DNA of 51,692 bases from contig JAQIBV010000027.1 in NCBI GenBank assembly GCA_027858855.1, positions 1 through 51,692 of the forward strand. Direction: 5' to 3'. Positions 1-8,779 of this stretch are shown here, piece by piece (within the stretch, counting starts at the first letter, position 1; each line of letters opens with the position of its first letter). This DNA is from Spirochaetota bacterium. Lineage in GTDB: Bacteria; Spirochaetota; UBA4802; JAFGJZ01. Below the pieces are notes generated by a model. It did no database searches. It had not been told where the DNA came from and saw nothing but the letters and a program-made list of their open reading frames with translations. The translations under genes and the position numbers were made by a program.

Positions 1-305
1 AGTTGAGGAAGTCATGAGTAAAAACAGTACGGTAATTATTGAAATACTAACTGCAAATAAAAAGCCCCCTTTGGGGGTTGGGGGCATATAGATTAAGATT
101 TGTGGGTAGAAGTCAGGCCTCCGGTGGGGGGAGAATAAAAATTAAGAGTTCTTATTCCATGAGTTTTCCCTGTTTCATCGCATCTGAGGAAGTATGAAGA
201 AGTCGAGAAGATCATTTTCTATGGATTATTTTTGTCTCAACGCATCTAAAGGTATATTAGAAATTGAGAGGGTCTTAGAGTAGAATTTTTTTTGCATGTC
301 TCGGA
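1..305. other. Left-edge gap, no supported gene
   Basis: No convincing gene is seen before the lipid kinase. A frame open from base 2 to the TAG at 89-91 could be the tail of a gene entering from the left, but it runs through the hairpin at 64-85 and has no recognisable family signature, so it is not called. The only structured element is that hairpin. The remainder is AT-rich with G-runs near 125-132. Confidence 0.5.
59..85 (-). terminator. Rho-independent terminator, minus strand
   Basis: Read on the minus strand, GCCCCC and GGGGGC form a 6-bp all-GC stem around a 10-nt loop, followed at once by five T (59-63). No T-run follows on the plus strand, so the signal is directional. It would end a transcript coming from the lipid kinase gene, about 240 bp upstream in that direction. 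Confidence 0.55.
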
Positions 306-322
306 AAAAACTCAAGAATAGT

Positions 323-1306
323 TCAAACTAAAACAAAACGCATGGGAAGACCAGTTTCTATGGTCAATGACCCGTCAGAAAGATACATGTCTCCATCCAT
401 TGTAAATTCAAAGGGTTCACCGATCTCAACTTCAAGAAGCGAAACGACCTCATCTATATTAAGATTATTCTCGACCCTACTGCCAGCCGCAAAACGGCTT
501 AGTTGTGTTACCACATCCAGTGGGCGCATACCATTAATAAGACAGTGAAACGAAGATGTCATATCATCGGCTCTGTAGAGTGTCTTAAACCCCATACCGA
601 CCTGTTCGACTGTGCCTGCAAGTACAAATAGAACCTTCCGAAAACCAATCCGCTGTGAATCTATATGGATAGTCGCATCCATTGAACGCATAACGGAAAG
701 CTCTGATTCCTTCTTCAAAGTAAGATTATTCAGAACGTCTCCGATAGTTTCCGTTACCGTCTTACCGATAGCACTTATGTTCTTACGAAATCCTTTTTTT
801 CCATCGCTGTAGCACTCATTCAAAAAGTTGGCAACCATTCCAAAACCAAATAGAAAGCAGTACTTTTCACCAATTTTGAGCGTATCCCTGGTCACCATGC
901 GCGGAATGAAAGTTGTATCTACCATGTGCAGAAATGAACGTAATATCTGGCTACTGTCCCCCTTCAAGCCAATGCTAACTGCAATATTATTCATTGTACC
1001 ATCGTTAAGTAAAAGAATTCCGGGAACCGGCGCCGGGCGATAAAGCTGAATCAACCGAGAAATGACGTTGTGAATGGTACCGTCGCCACCAGAAATACCA
1101 ATATATTCATAATTTTTCTCTTTAAACTCAATAAGAACCCGGTCAAGATCTTCAAGCGATGAAGTCGTACGCACATCTACACGCCCCTGACCAATTACTG
1201 TGAAAAGCTCAACAGAGGCGCATTTTGTACGTAGATTTTTTCTGGAATAGGGATTAACAATAATTCCTATAACCGGTTTTTTTCTATTATATGGCGAGAA
1301 TGACAT
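323..1306 (-). CDS. Diacylglycerol kinase-family lipid kinase
   Basis: A protein of about 327 residues with the DAGK catalytic fold (YegS/DgkB type). It shows the N-terminal IIVNPYSRK strand-loop, the nucleotide-binding GGDGTIHNVI motif and a downstream LLNDGTMNNIA segment corresponding to the usual GTxNDFA. Such enzymes phosphorylate diacylglycerol or related lipids at the inner face of the membrane. The frame is open upstream to a GTG at 1351, but the ATG at 1306 is preferred: GAGG lies 6 nt before it and it puts the conserved domain about 10 residues from the N-terminus, as in the family. It stands alone, divergent from the tRNA gene. The exact lipid substrate cannot be read from sequence. 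Confidence 0.85.
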   Translation of the reverse strand: MSFSPYNRKKPVIGIIVNPYSRKNLRTKCASVELFTVIGQGRVDVRTTSSLEDLDRVLIEFKEKNYEYIGISGGDGTIHNVISRLIQLYRPAPVPGILLLNDGTMNNIAVSIGLKGDSSQILRSFLHMVDTTFIPRMVTRDTLKIGEKYCFLFGFGMVANFLNECYSDGKKGFRKNISAIGKTVTETIGDVLNNLTLKKESELSVMRSMDATIHIDSQRIGFRKVLFVLAGTVEQVGMGFKTLYRADDMTSSFHCLINGMRPLDVVTQLSRFAAGSRVENNLNIDEVVSLLEVEIGEPFEFTMDGDMYLSDGSLTIETGLPMRFVLV

Positions 1307-1602
1307 GTATAACCTCATAAAATTCAGGAGTCTTTTAAAATCAAACCTCACAGACTCCCGGTAGTTTTATCCACTTGTTTAAACTAAATATTGCGAAAAT
1401 AAACCATGACGAACCTGGCTGAAACCTATTTTAAAATAAGCTATTATTGTCTCTGGTATTTTCACAATATGTAAGTACTAATGTTAAGGCAAGAATTAAA
1501 AAAAGGGCAACTTCCTGCATGAACTCTTCTCACCGAAATTTTACTTTACAATTATGACTCATTTCATAACCTTGATTAATCACATACAATTATGTGTTTA
1601 TT

Positions 1603-1677
1603 CGGGGTGTAGCGCAGTCCGGTTAGCGCACATGACTGGGGGTCATGGGGTCGGAGGTTCAAATCCTCTCATCCCGA
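1603..1677 (+). tRNA. tRNA-Pro(GGG)
   Basis: The cloverleaf is complete by eye. The acceptor stem is CGGGGTG/CATCCCG with one G-T pair, and the anticodon stem is CATGA/TCATG around loop CTGGGGG, giving anticodon GGG. The T stem is GGAGG/CCTCT around TTCAAAT, and A is the discriminator. CCA is not encoded. The gene ends only 13 nt before the ATG of the next gene, whose ribosome site begins 4 nt after the discriminator base, so the two are probably one primary transcript. Confidence 0.95.
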
Positions 1678-1690
1678 CATAGAGGTACGC

Positions 1691-2503
1691 ATGCATTTTA
1701 AACACTTAACAAAAGACTCTATCAGCTTTTCAGACAAGACAGAAAAACAACACATCATCCGCGAAATGCTCGCCAAACTGGAAGAGCAGGGTAAAATCAC
1801 GAATACCATGCGCTACTACGCGCAGGTTGTTCATCGCGAATCGTTGGAAAACACAGGTATCGGAAACGGCTTTGCAATCCCCCACGCAAGGACCGAATCG
1901 GTAGAGACGCTATCCATGGTTTTCTGTATTCTGAAAGAGGGTATTGATTATGACTCGTACGACGGCAAACCTGTTCGCTTTGTTTTGCTTTCACTGTTCC
2001 CATCTTCATACAGTACTACCTATCTCTACTATATAAGTATGATGGCATCTTTTTTCAGTAACAATGACATTGTCTCCCAGCTTGAAGCGGCTGAAACAAC
2101 CGATGAGATTTATTCTATTCTTGAAGAGCAGTCGAACCACTACTACGAGAAAATCTCTAATCAGGAACGCAATGAGGTCGATCATAGTGCAAACCTGGCT
2201 GGTGTTCCCAGTGCAGAGCTTGATCTTCTGGTAAGGCTTGACAGACTCTACAAGATGAACGAATCACAAAAATGCTCGATAGTTTCTGAAAAAATATCCG
2301 ACCTAGAGCAATTGATCGACAAACGATCTTTGACCTATTACAAACGTATGCAAAAGAAATGCGCAACTCCATTCGCCTTTGTTGAAAAACAGGCTTGTTC
2401 TGGTTGCAACATGAATATTCCACCAATCGAACTCAATGCAATCAAAGAACGCAAAGATATTTCTGTCTGCTCTAACTGTGGACGTTTTCTTCTTTTTGTT
2501 TAA
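1691..2503 (+). CDS. PTS EIIA (fructose/mannitol-type) domain fused to a C4 zinc ribbon
   Basis: Residues ~5-150 are a PTS EIIA type-2 domain: GNGFAIPHAR carries the phospho-accepting histidine at position 65, matching the mannitol EIIA numbering. Residues ~175-235 are charged and probably coiled coil. The C-terminus is a CxxC-x20-CxxC zinc ribbon (C236, C239, C260, C263) like that of the CdsZ/DUF164 family. No EIIB, EIIC or HPr gene is nearby, so the role is more likely regulatory (a PtsN-like phosphorylation sensor) than sugar transport. Its SD AGAGG sits 5 nt before the ATG, just downstream of the mature tRNA-Pro end. I know of no defined function for this domain combination. Confidence 0.8.
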   Translation: MHFKHLTKDSISFSDKTEKQHIIREMLAKLEEQGKITNTMRYYAQVVHRESLENTGIGNGFAIPHARTESVETLSMVFCILKEGIDYDSYDGKPVRFVLLSLFPSSYSTTYLYYISMMASFFSNNDIVSQLEAAETTDEIYSILEEQSNHYYEKISNQERNEVDHSANLAGVPSAELDLLVRLDRLYKMNESQKCSIVSEKISDLEQLIDKRSLTYYKRMQKKCATPFAFVEKQACSGCNMNIPPIELNAIKERKDISVCSNCGRFLLFV

Positions 2504-2526
2504 TCATTCTCCCGGGCTACAAAATT

Positions 2527-2554
2527 TTGACTTTATCAGTTATTGGTATATAAT
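2527..2554 (+). promoter_or_regulatory. Sigma-70-type promoter for the chemoreceptor gene
   Basis: TTGACT (2527-2532) and TATAAT (2549-2554) are separated by 16 bp, about 70 bp before the chemoreceptor start. The near-consensus match to the housekeeping promoter suggests the gene is not read from the upstream EIIA gene, nor only from a flagellar sigma-28 promoter. Confidence 0.6.
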
Positions 2555-2624
2555 TGAATTGTGATAGCTTTTCACAGTGATTAAGAAGCAGATTTTAAAA
2601 CAGGACACTGATGGTAAGGTTTAT

Positions 2625-4184
2625 ATGAAACAGTTAGCCCTCTTTTCGAAAATAAATAACTCTTTGTTAAAAGCATACACAACTCGCTCCATGCTCGATC
2701 AACAAAGAGCACAACTTTTCATAAAGGTTCTTTTAATTTTTACTGTTCTGACCAGCTTGTCGGTAGTTAACACACTGTTAACTTCACCGGAAACTGCATC
2801 AACACTCTATCTTGGCGCCATGTCGTTCATAATGGTAGGCTATCTGCTCTCCTTTATTCTACTGAAATCAGGAAAATATTACATTGCAGTCAGTATTTCT
2901 ATCTTTCTTCCACTGATAATGCTCGTTATTCAGGGAATTACAATCGATTCGACTGCCGGTAAATATATCTACACAATGTACTACTATATATTCCTGGTAC
3001 TGGCCGCACTCTTCGGAAATTATGCCACAATTATTGTTACAACAGTTGCCGTTGTCGGTAGTGGTGCTGCGACCATACTTAGTTCAGGGAATCTAATCAA
3101 TTCTGAAAAATACGGGATAATAATAACCAGTATCTTTTTCATTTCCGTATTTATTTCGGTTCTCTGTGTTCTGATATTTAAGCTTGTAAAGGCCGCCGTA
3201 TCACAGGTTATAGAACAAAACGATTCGCTGGGCAAAAACGTCGATCGACTCAAAATGGTTATTGATACAGTTGACAAGGTGTCTCAGGCCCTCTCTGATA
3301 ATTCTGCTGAAATTTCGGCCTATTCCGAGAACTTCAGCGGAAACGCACAGACTCAGGCTGCCAGTATTGAAGAGATTACTTCTACACTAGAAGAGGTTCA
3401 GGCTTCGGCGGAATCTTCGGCCGACATGACCCTATCCCAGGTAAAGAAGACTGATGAACTGATTGAAAATTTGCGAAAGATGTTCTCACTAATTTCGGAA
3501 AATCGCACCAACCTGACAGGCGCACTGAATCTTAAGAAATCGCTGGACACAAGCATTCAGGTGGCAATAACCGAAGTGCAGAACTGTCAGAAGGCAATGA
3601 ACAATGTAGCAAGTAGTATAAGCAAGGTTAGTGACTCAACGGCTCTTATTAACAATATATCTGATCAGATTAACCTGCTATCCCTTAACGCATCAATCGA
3701 AGCCGCACGCGCCGGTGAACAGGGCAAAGGTTTTGCGGTGGTAGCAGATGAGGTCGGCAAACTGGCAGAAAACACACAGGAGAACGCCAAAGAAATAACA
3801 AACTTAGTTATTACAACAACCTACGAAATGGAGACAACTCAGAACAGCCTGACCAAGGTAATAAAGTCTTCCAGAGATGTTATGGAATACGCATCACATT
3901 TAGGCGTAATTATTCTGGAAGTTAATAAAATATCTGAAACAGATCTGGCAATAAACAGCGACCTTCAGAAAAGTGCATCAACAGTTGGAAGCGGGTCTGA
4001 AGAGATCAATAGATCTATGGAAGAGCTTAAACGGGCTATAATCGAAATAACAAGCTCTATATCAACTATTAACGACTCTACCCAGCAACTTGCCGCAGGG
4101 GCCGAAGAGATTAACGCCACAGCGCAGACCATATCGCAGAGTGAAGAGCAGATACGCAAACTGTTGACCGAAAAGAACGAATAG
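2625..4184 (+). CDS. Methyl-accepting chemotaxis protein without periplasmic or HAMP domain
   Basis: A receptor of about 519 residues. The N-terminal ~175 residues are several closely spaced hydrophobic helices (about six) with short loops. There follows a cytoplasmic signalling domain with the hairpin-tip motif [19 protein letters not shown] and the following GFAVVADEV, both diagnostic of MCPs. There is no sizeable periplasmic ligand domain and no recognisable HAMP linker. The frame opens at a GTG at 2577 lacking a ribosome site; the ATG at 2625 with AAGG 5 nt upstream is preferred. It would sense something in or near the membrane and signal to CheA/CheW, neither of which is in this window. 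Confidence 0.9.
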   Translation: MKQLALFSKINNSLLKAYTTRSMLDQQRAQLFIKVLLIFTVLTSLSVVNTLLTSPETASTLYLGAMSFIMVGYLLSFILLKSGKYYIAVSISIFLPLIMLVIQGITIDSTAGKYIYTMYYYIFLVLAALFGNYATIIVTTVAVVGSGAATILSSGNLINSEKYGIIITSIFFISVFISVLCVLIFKLVKAAVSQVIEQNDSLGKNVDRLKMVIDTVDKVSQALSDNSAEISAYSENFSGNAQTQAASIEEITSTLEEVQASAESSADMTLSQVKKTDELIENLRKMFSLISENRTNLTGALNLKKSLDTSIQVAITEVQNCQKAMNNVASSISKVSDSTALINNISDQINLLSLNASIEAARAGEQGKGFAVVADEVGKLAENTQENAKEITNLVITTTYEMETTQNSLTKVIKSSRDVMEYASHLGVIILEVNKISETDLAINSDLQKSASTVGSGSEEINRSMEELKRAIIEITSSISTINDSTQQLAAGAEEINATAQTISQSEEQIRKLLTEKNE

Positions 4185-4214
4185 ACTGTCTTTATCTTAA
4201 TATAATAGAAGTCA

Positions 4215-4775
4215 TCAAACCTGACTGTATCTGAAACAATCCATGATATGGTCATTCACCAGTCCAACCGCCTGCATGTAAGAATAGACAATCACCGGCC
4301 CGACAAACTTCATTCCTCTTCGTTTAAGGTCTGCCGACAACTGTTCAGATAGCTCAGTTTTGGCCGGAATCTGATCAATTGAGATATAACAGTTTTTGAT
4401 TTGTGCACCTCTTACAAAGGCCCAGAGATATTCTGAAAAACTCCCGTATTCGGCCTGTATGTCACAATAAATTTTAGCGTTAGAGACCGAAGCATTAATT
4501 TTGTTTCTGTTACGAACTAAACCGCTATTGTTCATTAGCTCTTCAATTTTGTCATCGTTATAACCAGCAACAGTAGCTGGAACAAAATTATCATAGGCGA
4601 GTCGATAAGCCTCCCTTTTTTTTAGAACGATCTCCCAGGAAAGACCAGCCTGCACCCCCTCAAGAATAAGCATTTCAAACAACTTTCTGTCATCATAAAC
4701 CGGAACACCCCACTCCTTGTCATGATATTCACAATAAATAGAATTTTTTTCATTCACCCATTCACAACGTTTCAT
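4215..4775 (-). CDS. tag: DNA-3-methyladenine glycosylase I
   Basis: A 186-residue base-excision repair enzyme that removes 3-methyladenine from alkylated DNA. The zinc-site residues of Tag are all present: C4, H18, H176 and C180, each within one position of the E. coli enzyme. Glu39 in the ILEGVQAGLSWE segment corresponds to the catalytic-pocket Glu38. The frame extends 20 codons further up, but the ATG at 4775 has GGGAG 5 nt before it and gives the canonical MKRCxW start. It is convergent with the chemoreceptor and apparently monocistronic. Confidence 0.95.
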   Translation of the reverse strand: MKRCEWVNEKNSIYCEYHDKEWGVPVYDDRKLFEMLILEGVQAGLSWEIVLKKREAYRLAYDNFVPATVAGYNDDKIEELMNNSGLVRNRNKINASVSNAKIYCDIQAEYGSFSEYLWAFVRGAQIKNCYISIDQIPAKTELSEQLSADLKRRGMKFVGPVIVYSYMQAVGLVNDHIMDCFRYSQV

Positions 4776-5038
4776 GTTTTCTCCCAAATAGTTTATATTT
4801 TCAGTTTTGTTCATTAAATAATTCTTTAAAAGCAAAAATTATTTTTTGCAATAATTTTATCAAAGTTTAAACTCTATCATCAATTCACACCTGCTTAAAC
4901 ACTCCATGTAAAGCTGCATGAGTGTGCCGCCTAGAGTTAATAACTTTACAAAAACTAACTCATTCTTTATCTTAGTAAGAAATACTAATAAATATCACAG
5001 AGACTGGCTTATCAGAACCTGACAACGGAACGATATAA

Positions 5039-6220
5039 ATGAAACTGAAAAAATCAAGTCTTGTAATTCCACTCTCTTTTGCGGCATTCATTTCATTAGG
5101 GCTACCTGATGGCTTAATGGGGGTTGCATGGCCCGGCATTGCAAGCTCTTTCACATTACCTCTGGACTATGTAGGAATTCTGCTTATAACAGGTACAGCC
5201 GGATACATAATCTCAAGCTTTTTCAGTCCATCAATCACACGTATTTTAGGTGTGGGCGGTCTTCTTGCAGCAAGTTGTTTCCTTACAGCAACAGGCCTTC
5301 TGGTCTATGGCTCCACACCAACATGGATGCTCTTTATCCCCTTCTCGATTATTTTAGGAGTTGGAGCCGGAGCCATTGATGCTGGTATCAATACATATAT
5401 TGCACAGAATCATAGCGAACGACTGATGCACTGGCTTCATGCAAGCTTTGGAATCGGAATAACAGCAGGCCCTGTAATTATGACTCTGGGCATTAGATAC
5501 AGTGGAACCTGGCGTACCGGCTACTATATAACCGGAATAGCCCAACTAATACTTGCCACAATCTTTTTACTGAATCGCTCTCAATGGTCACTAAAGACAG
5601 ATTCATCTGAAATAAAAGTTGAAAATGAACAGCACAGCGACGCTCCAATGTCAGAAACACTTAAGCTCTTACCGGCTTACCTGAGTATGCTGTTATTTCT
5701 GCTTTATACAGGTGTAGAGCTTGGTTTTGGTCTATGGATATTTACAATTCTGACTAAATCTCGTGGAGTTGATCCTCAAATTGCCGGTTTTCTTACCTCT
5801 GCCTACTGGGGTACCTTCACAGTTGGTCGTGTTTTGGCAGGTTTTTCTTCAAACCTTTTCAATGGAACGCACCTTCTTTTCTGGGCAATGATATCTGCAA
5901 TATTTGGTTTATCCCTGGTAATAATAGACCTGAACATAATTGTTACAATTATGGGTATTACCCTTCTTGGACTTGCACTTGCTCCGGTTTTTCCAGGTCT
6001 TGTTTCTGACACAGAAAACCGTGTAGGTAGGCGTCACCAGGCAAACACCATAGGGATGCAGATCTCGGCAGCCGGTCTTGGCGCTGCAGCACTGCCGGCA
6101 TTAGCAGGAACTCTTGGTGAAAGCTATTCTCTTGAAATAATTCCAGCAATACTGCTTACAAGTCTTGTGGTACTTTTTATATGTTTTATACTCTCACATC
6201 TTTTTAAAAAAAGCTTATAA
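5039..6220 (+). CDS. MFS transporter, possible sugar permease
   Basis: A polytopic protein of 393 residues with about 12 hydrophobic helices split by a hydrophilic central loop near residues 185-205, the usual 6+6 MFS layout. The first helix carries SLGLPDGLMGVAWP, as in the MFS subgroup that includes fucose-permease-like carriers. The start has only a weak ribosome site (GGA, 9 nt spacer). It faces the GH94 phosphorylase operon tail to tail, so import of a beta-glucoside disaccharide is a reasonable guess, but no substrate can be assigned from sequence. Confidence 0.8.
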   Translation: MKLKKSSLVIPLSFAAFISLGLPDGLMGVAWPGIASSFTLPLDYVGILLITGTAGYIISSFFSPSITRILGVGGLLAASCFLTATGLLVYGSTPTWMLFIPFSIILGVGAGAIDAGINTYIAQNHSERLMHWLHASFGIGITAGPVIMTLGIRYSGTWRTGYYITGIAQLILATIFLLNRSQWSLKTDSSEIKVENEQHSDAPMSETLKLLPAYLSMLLFLLYTGVELGFGLWIFTILTKSRGVDPQIAGFLTSAYWGTFTVGRVLAGFSSNLFNGTHLLFWAMISAIFGLSLVIIDLNIIVTIMGITLLGLALAPVFPGLVSDTENRVGRRHQANTIGMQISAAGLGAAALPALAGTLGESYSLEIIPAILLTSLVVLFICFILSHLFKKSL

Positions 6221-6229
6221 TAAATTTTC

Positions 6230-6264
6230 AAAAAAAAACCGCCCCCGGGATACCCGAAGACGGT
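6230..6264 (-). terminator. Strong terminator of the GH94 operon
   Basis: On the minus strand, two 12-nt arms (6253-6264 and 6238-6249) pair fully when G-U is allowed, around a 3-nt TAT loop, and are followed by nine T. On the plus strand the same bases give several C-A mismatches and no T-run, so it works only for the minus-strand phosphorylase genes. It begins about 30 nt past the stop of the second phosphorylase. Confidence 0.85.
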
Positions 6265-6293
6265 CAGCATATGCCAAAAATTTTAAAAGGAGT

Positions 6294-8693
6294 TTAAAGG
6301 CCCATTGTAACCTCAACGGTACAACTTTCGCCTTTAGGTATATACGGAATAGCCATATGATCAACAGTAACACCGTTGACTGTACAGCCCTTCACGCCTT
6401 TTTCAATGTGCTCGGAGTTTGTAACCTTTATGGTGTAAACTGCTCCCCGAAGCTTCCTCATGACGGTAAAACCGTCCCAATGCTGTGGAATACATGGATC
6501 CACAATAAGTCCTTCAAAACCCGGTCTAACACCAAGTATGTACCATGTTGCAGCACGATAGGTCCACGCCGCCGTTCCTGAGAGCCAACTGTTGCGAGCG
6601 AGCCCCGATTGCGGGTGCTCATCACTCAGGATATTCTGAGCATAACAGTATGGTTCAAGCTCATAAATGTCAATATCTTTCTCGGCCGGGTTTATCTGCT
6701 GGTAATACTGAAACGCACGGTTTCCGTTACCCCGCATAGCTTCTGCAATCATCACCCACGGATTTGTGTGAAGAAAGATTCCCCCATTCTCTTTGGCACC
6801 CGGAGGATAGGTAGTTATACCACCTTTGTCGGGATCAAAACCATCGTATCCTGGCCAGCTTACTTTGATACCATTTTCAGTATTAAGTTTATTAAAAACC
6901 GATTCGAGTGCCTTTGAAGCATGCTCTTCTGTGGCGAATCCAGCCATAACGGGCCACGACTGTCCATTAACATATATCTTGCCCTTGTCGTTTTTGTGCG
7001 AACCAACCGGGTTTCCATTGTTGTCATAATAGCGTACAAACCATTCGCCGTCCCAGGCCTCTTTGTTCACAACCTCTTTCATCTTTTCCCACCAGCCACG
7101 ATAGCGGTCAGCGGTTTCAGTTTCTCCAAGATAGGTGAAAAGATCAATCATCTCGAGTAAAGCGACTCCATACAACGAAGCGTTGAATATTGATTCAGAG
7201 CCTGTTGGAAGGTTCACCGTGTCATTCCAGTCGGCAAATCCAAGAAGCGGTAATCCGTGAGCACCGGTATGGGTACATGTGAAATTCAGCGCCCTTTCAA
7301 TATGCTCGCGAACAGTTCCCGACTCTTTCGATTGACTGGACTTTGTATAAAATGGAATGACCTCATCAAGAATTGCTGTATTTCCAGTCTCTTTTATGTA
7401 TGTAGCCAGTGATACAAGTACCCACAAATGGTCGTCACCATAAAAGTCGGGACGATCGGGCATTTCACGAGAATCACCCTCATTCGCCTCTTTTGTAGAG
7501 GGATAGAACTGGTGCATTGCTGCTCCATCGGGTCGGTGAATCGCAAGAAGATCCCGCATAAGGAGCAAAGCCTCTTCCGGCATATGGGACATGACGCCCA
7601 GAAGATCCTGAGACGAATCACGCATGCCAAGGCCGCGTGCACCAAGCCCCAGCTGGTATGATGAAAGATAGCGCGACCAGTTCTTGGTAATATAGCATTG
7701 TTTAGGATGATGCACATTAAGCATATTATTCATGGTCGCCGACGGTGTATCAACAACAAGTGAGTCCAGGTAATCATCCCAGAAATCCGCCAGCCCCTTA
7801 CGCGCAGTATCTACGGCTTCCACGGTATTGAATTTATTGACAACCTGTTTCAAATCATCTATTTTATCAGTTTGGCCAAGCTGCAGTATTATCCGCTTCT
7901 GCTCTCCTGCGCCAAGATCTCCAAGCTGGTGAAGCAATGCTGCAATATTATCACCACGAAGAGCCTCAGTATCGGAAAGAGTACTATTCTGCAACGATTC
8001 AGGGGCTACCCATGAGCCATAACCATTACTCCCAAGGAATTTGGCACGGTCGGTCTCATAACTTGCAACAGCAGCATTAGATGTGAAGAAGTTCCACTGA
8101 GTGTCACGCCTCATAAAGGGATATTGTACAAGCACAGTCTGTCCATCAACATGATGCATTTTACTCTGCATTGTCTGTGGAACCCAGTCCGCATTTGTGA
8201 ACTGTTTTAATGCCTCAAAATGGGTGTATTCCACTACTGGTATAAAATCCAGATTTTTTGTTTTATCTGAAGTATTGGTTATTACACAATCCATAACCAG
8301 GGATGAAGCCTTATGCGGAACAAAGAAAGTAATATCCAGACTGACACCATTTGTTTCCGAAACTATTCTGTTATATGATAGCCCAACACGACACTCAAAA
8401 CGGTCCGGTTCAGTCGTACAGGGAACATAAAAGGGAGAGGTAACGGTATAACTGTTATCAGTTTTTTCACGAATATAAAAAGCTGTTCCATTCATTTCAG
8501 ATTGGGGTAACCCGGGTATATATTTAGTTATTCTGTTAAAGGCCGGGTCTCCTTTACAGATAAGTGTACCACCGGTCTGATCGATAAAGCCGCCAAAATC
8601 AAGTGTTCCCACATAGTTAATCCACCTTACCGGTGTTTTAAGGTTTGTTATAACATACTCACGTTTTTCATTATCAAAATGTCCGTACTTCAT
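6294..8693 (-). CDS. GH94 disaccharide phosphorylase of uncertain specificity
   Basis: A 799-residue glycoside hydrolase family 94 enzyme, which cleaves a beta-glucosidic bond with phosphate to give a sugar 1-phosphate. It keeps the family start MKYGHFD. It also keeps the +1-subsite Arg/Asp segment (ARGLGMRDSSQD, R353 and D359) and the catalytic WND (D491 general acid). It lacks the RYRYNNVP segment of cellobiose phosphorylases and has its own residues around it, so the acceptor is likely different (laminaribiose, chitobiose or another disaccharide). The frame opens at a GTG, but that codon overlaps the SD; AAGGAG then TGGAT precedes the ATG at 8693. It lies 86 bp after cbp in the same operon. 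Confidence 0.88.
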   Translation of the reverse strand: MKYGHFDNEKREYVITNLKTPVRWINYVGTLDFGGFIDQTGGTLICKGDPAFNRITKYIPGLPQSEMNGTAFYIREKTDNSYTVTSPFYVPCTTEPDRFECRVGLSYNRIVSETNGVSLDITFFVPHKASSLVMDCVITNTSDKTKNLDFIPVVEYTHFEALKQFTNADWVPQTMQSKMHHVDGQTVLVQYPFMRRDTQWNFFTSNAAVASYETDRAKFLGSNGYGSWVAPESLQNSTLSDTEALRGDNIAALLHQLGDLGAGEQKRIILQLGQTDKIDDLKQVVNKFNTVEAVDTARKGLADFWDDYLDSLVVDTPSATMNNMLNVHHPKQCYITKNWSRYLSSYQLGLGARGLGMRDSSQDLLGVMSHMPEEALLLMRDLLAIHRPDGAAMHQFYPSTKEANEGDSREMPDRPDFYGDDHLWVLVSLATYIKETGNTAILDEVIPFYTKSSQSKESGTVREHIERALNFTCTHTGAHGLPLLGFADWNDTVNLPTGSESIFNASLYGVALLEMIDLFTYLGETETADRYRGWWEKMKEVVNKEAWDGEWFVRYYDNNGNPVGSHKNDKGKIYVNGQSWPVMAGFATEEHASKALESVFNKLNTENGIKVSWPGYDGFDPDKGGITTYPPGAKENGGIFLHTNPWVMIAEAMRGNGNRAFQYYQQINPAEKDIDIYELEPYCYAQNILSDEHPQSGLARNSWLSGTAAWTYRAATWYILGVRPGFEGLIVDPCIPQHWDGFTVMRKLRGAVYTIKVTNSEHIEKGVKGCTVNGVTVDHMAIPYIPKGESCTVEVTMGL

Positions 8694-8779
8694 ATCCACT
8701 CCTTATTCCATGCGCCAAATAAATCTATCCGCCACCGATTGGCAGCGGATAGTGCAATTCTCATTGAAATCTAAATCAC

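Noticed and set aside
1-91. Possible 3' end of a gene entering from the left
   Set aside because: Only ~30 codons visible, running into a terminator hairpin; cannot be supported.
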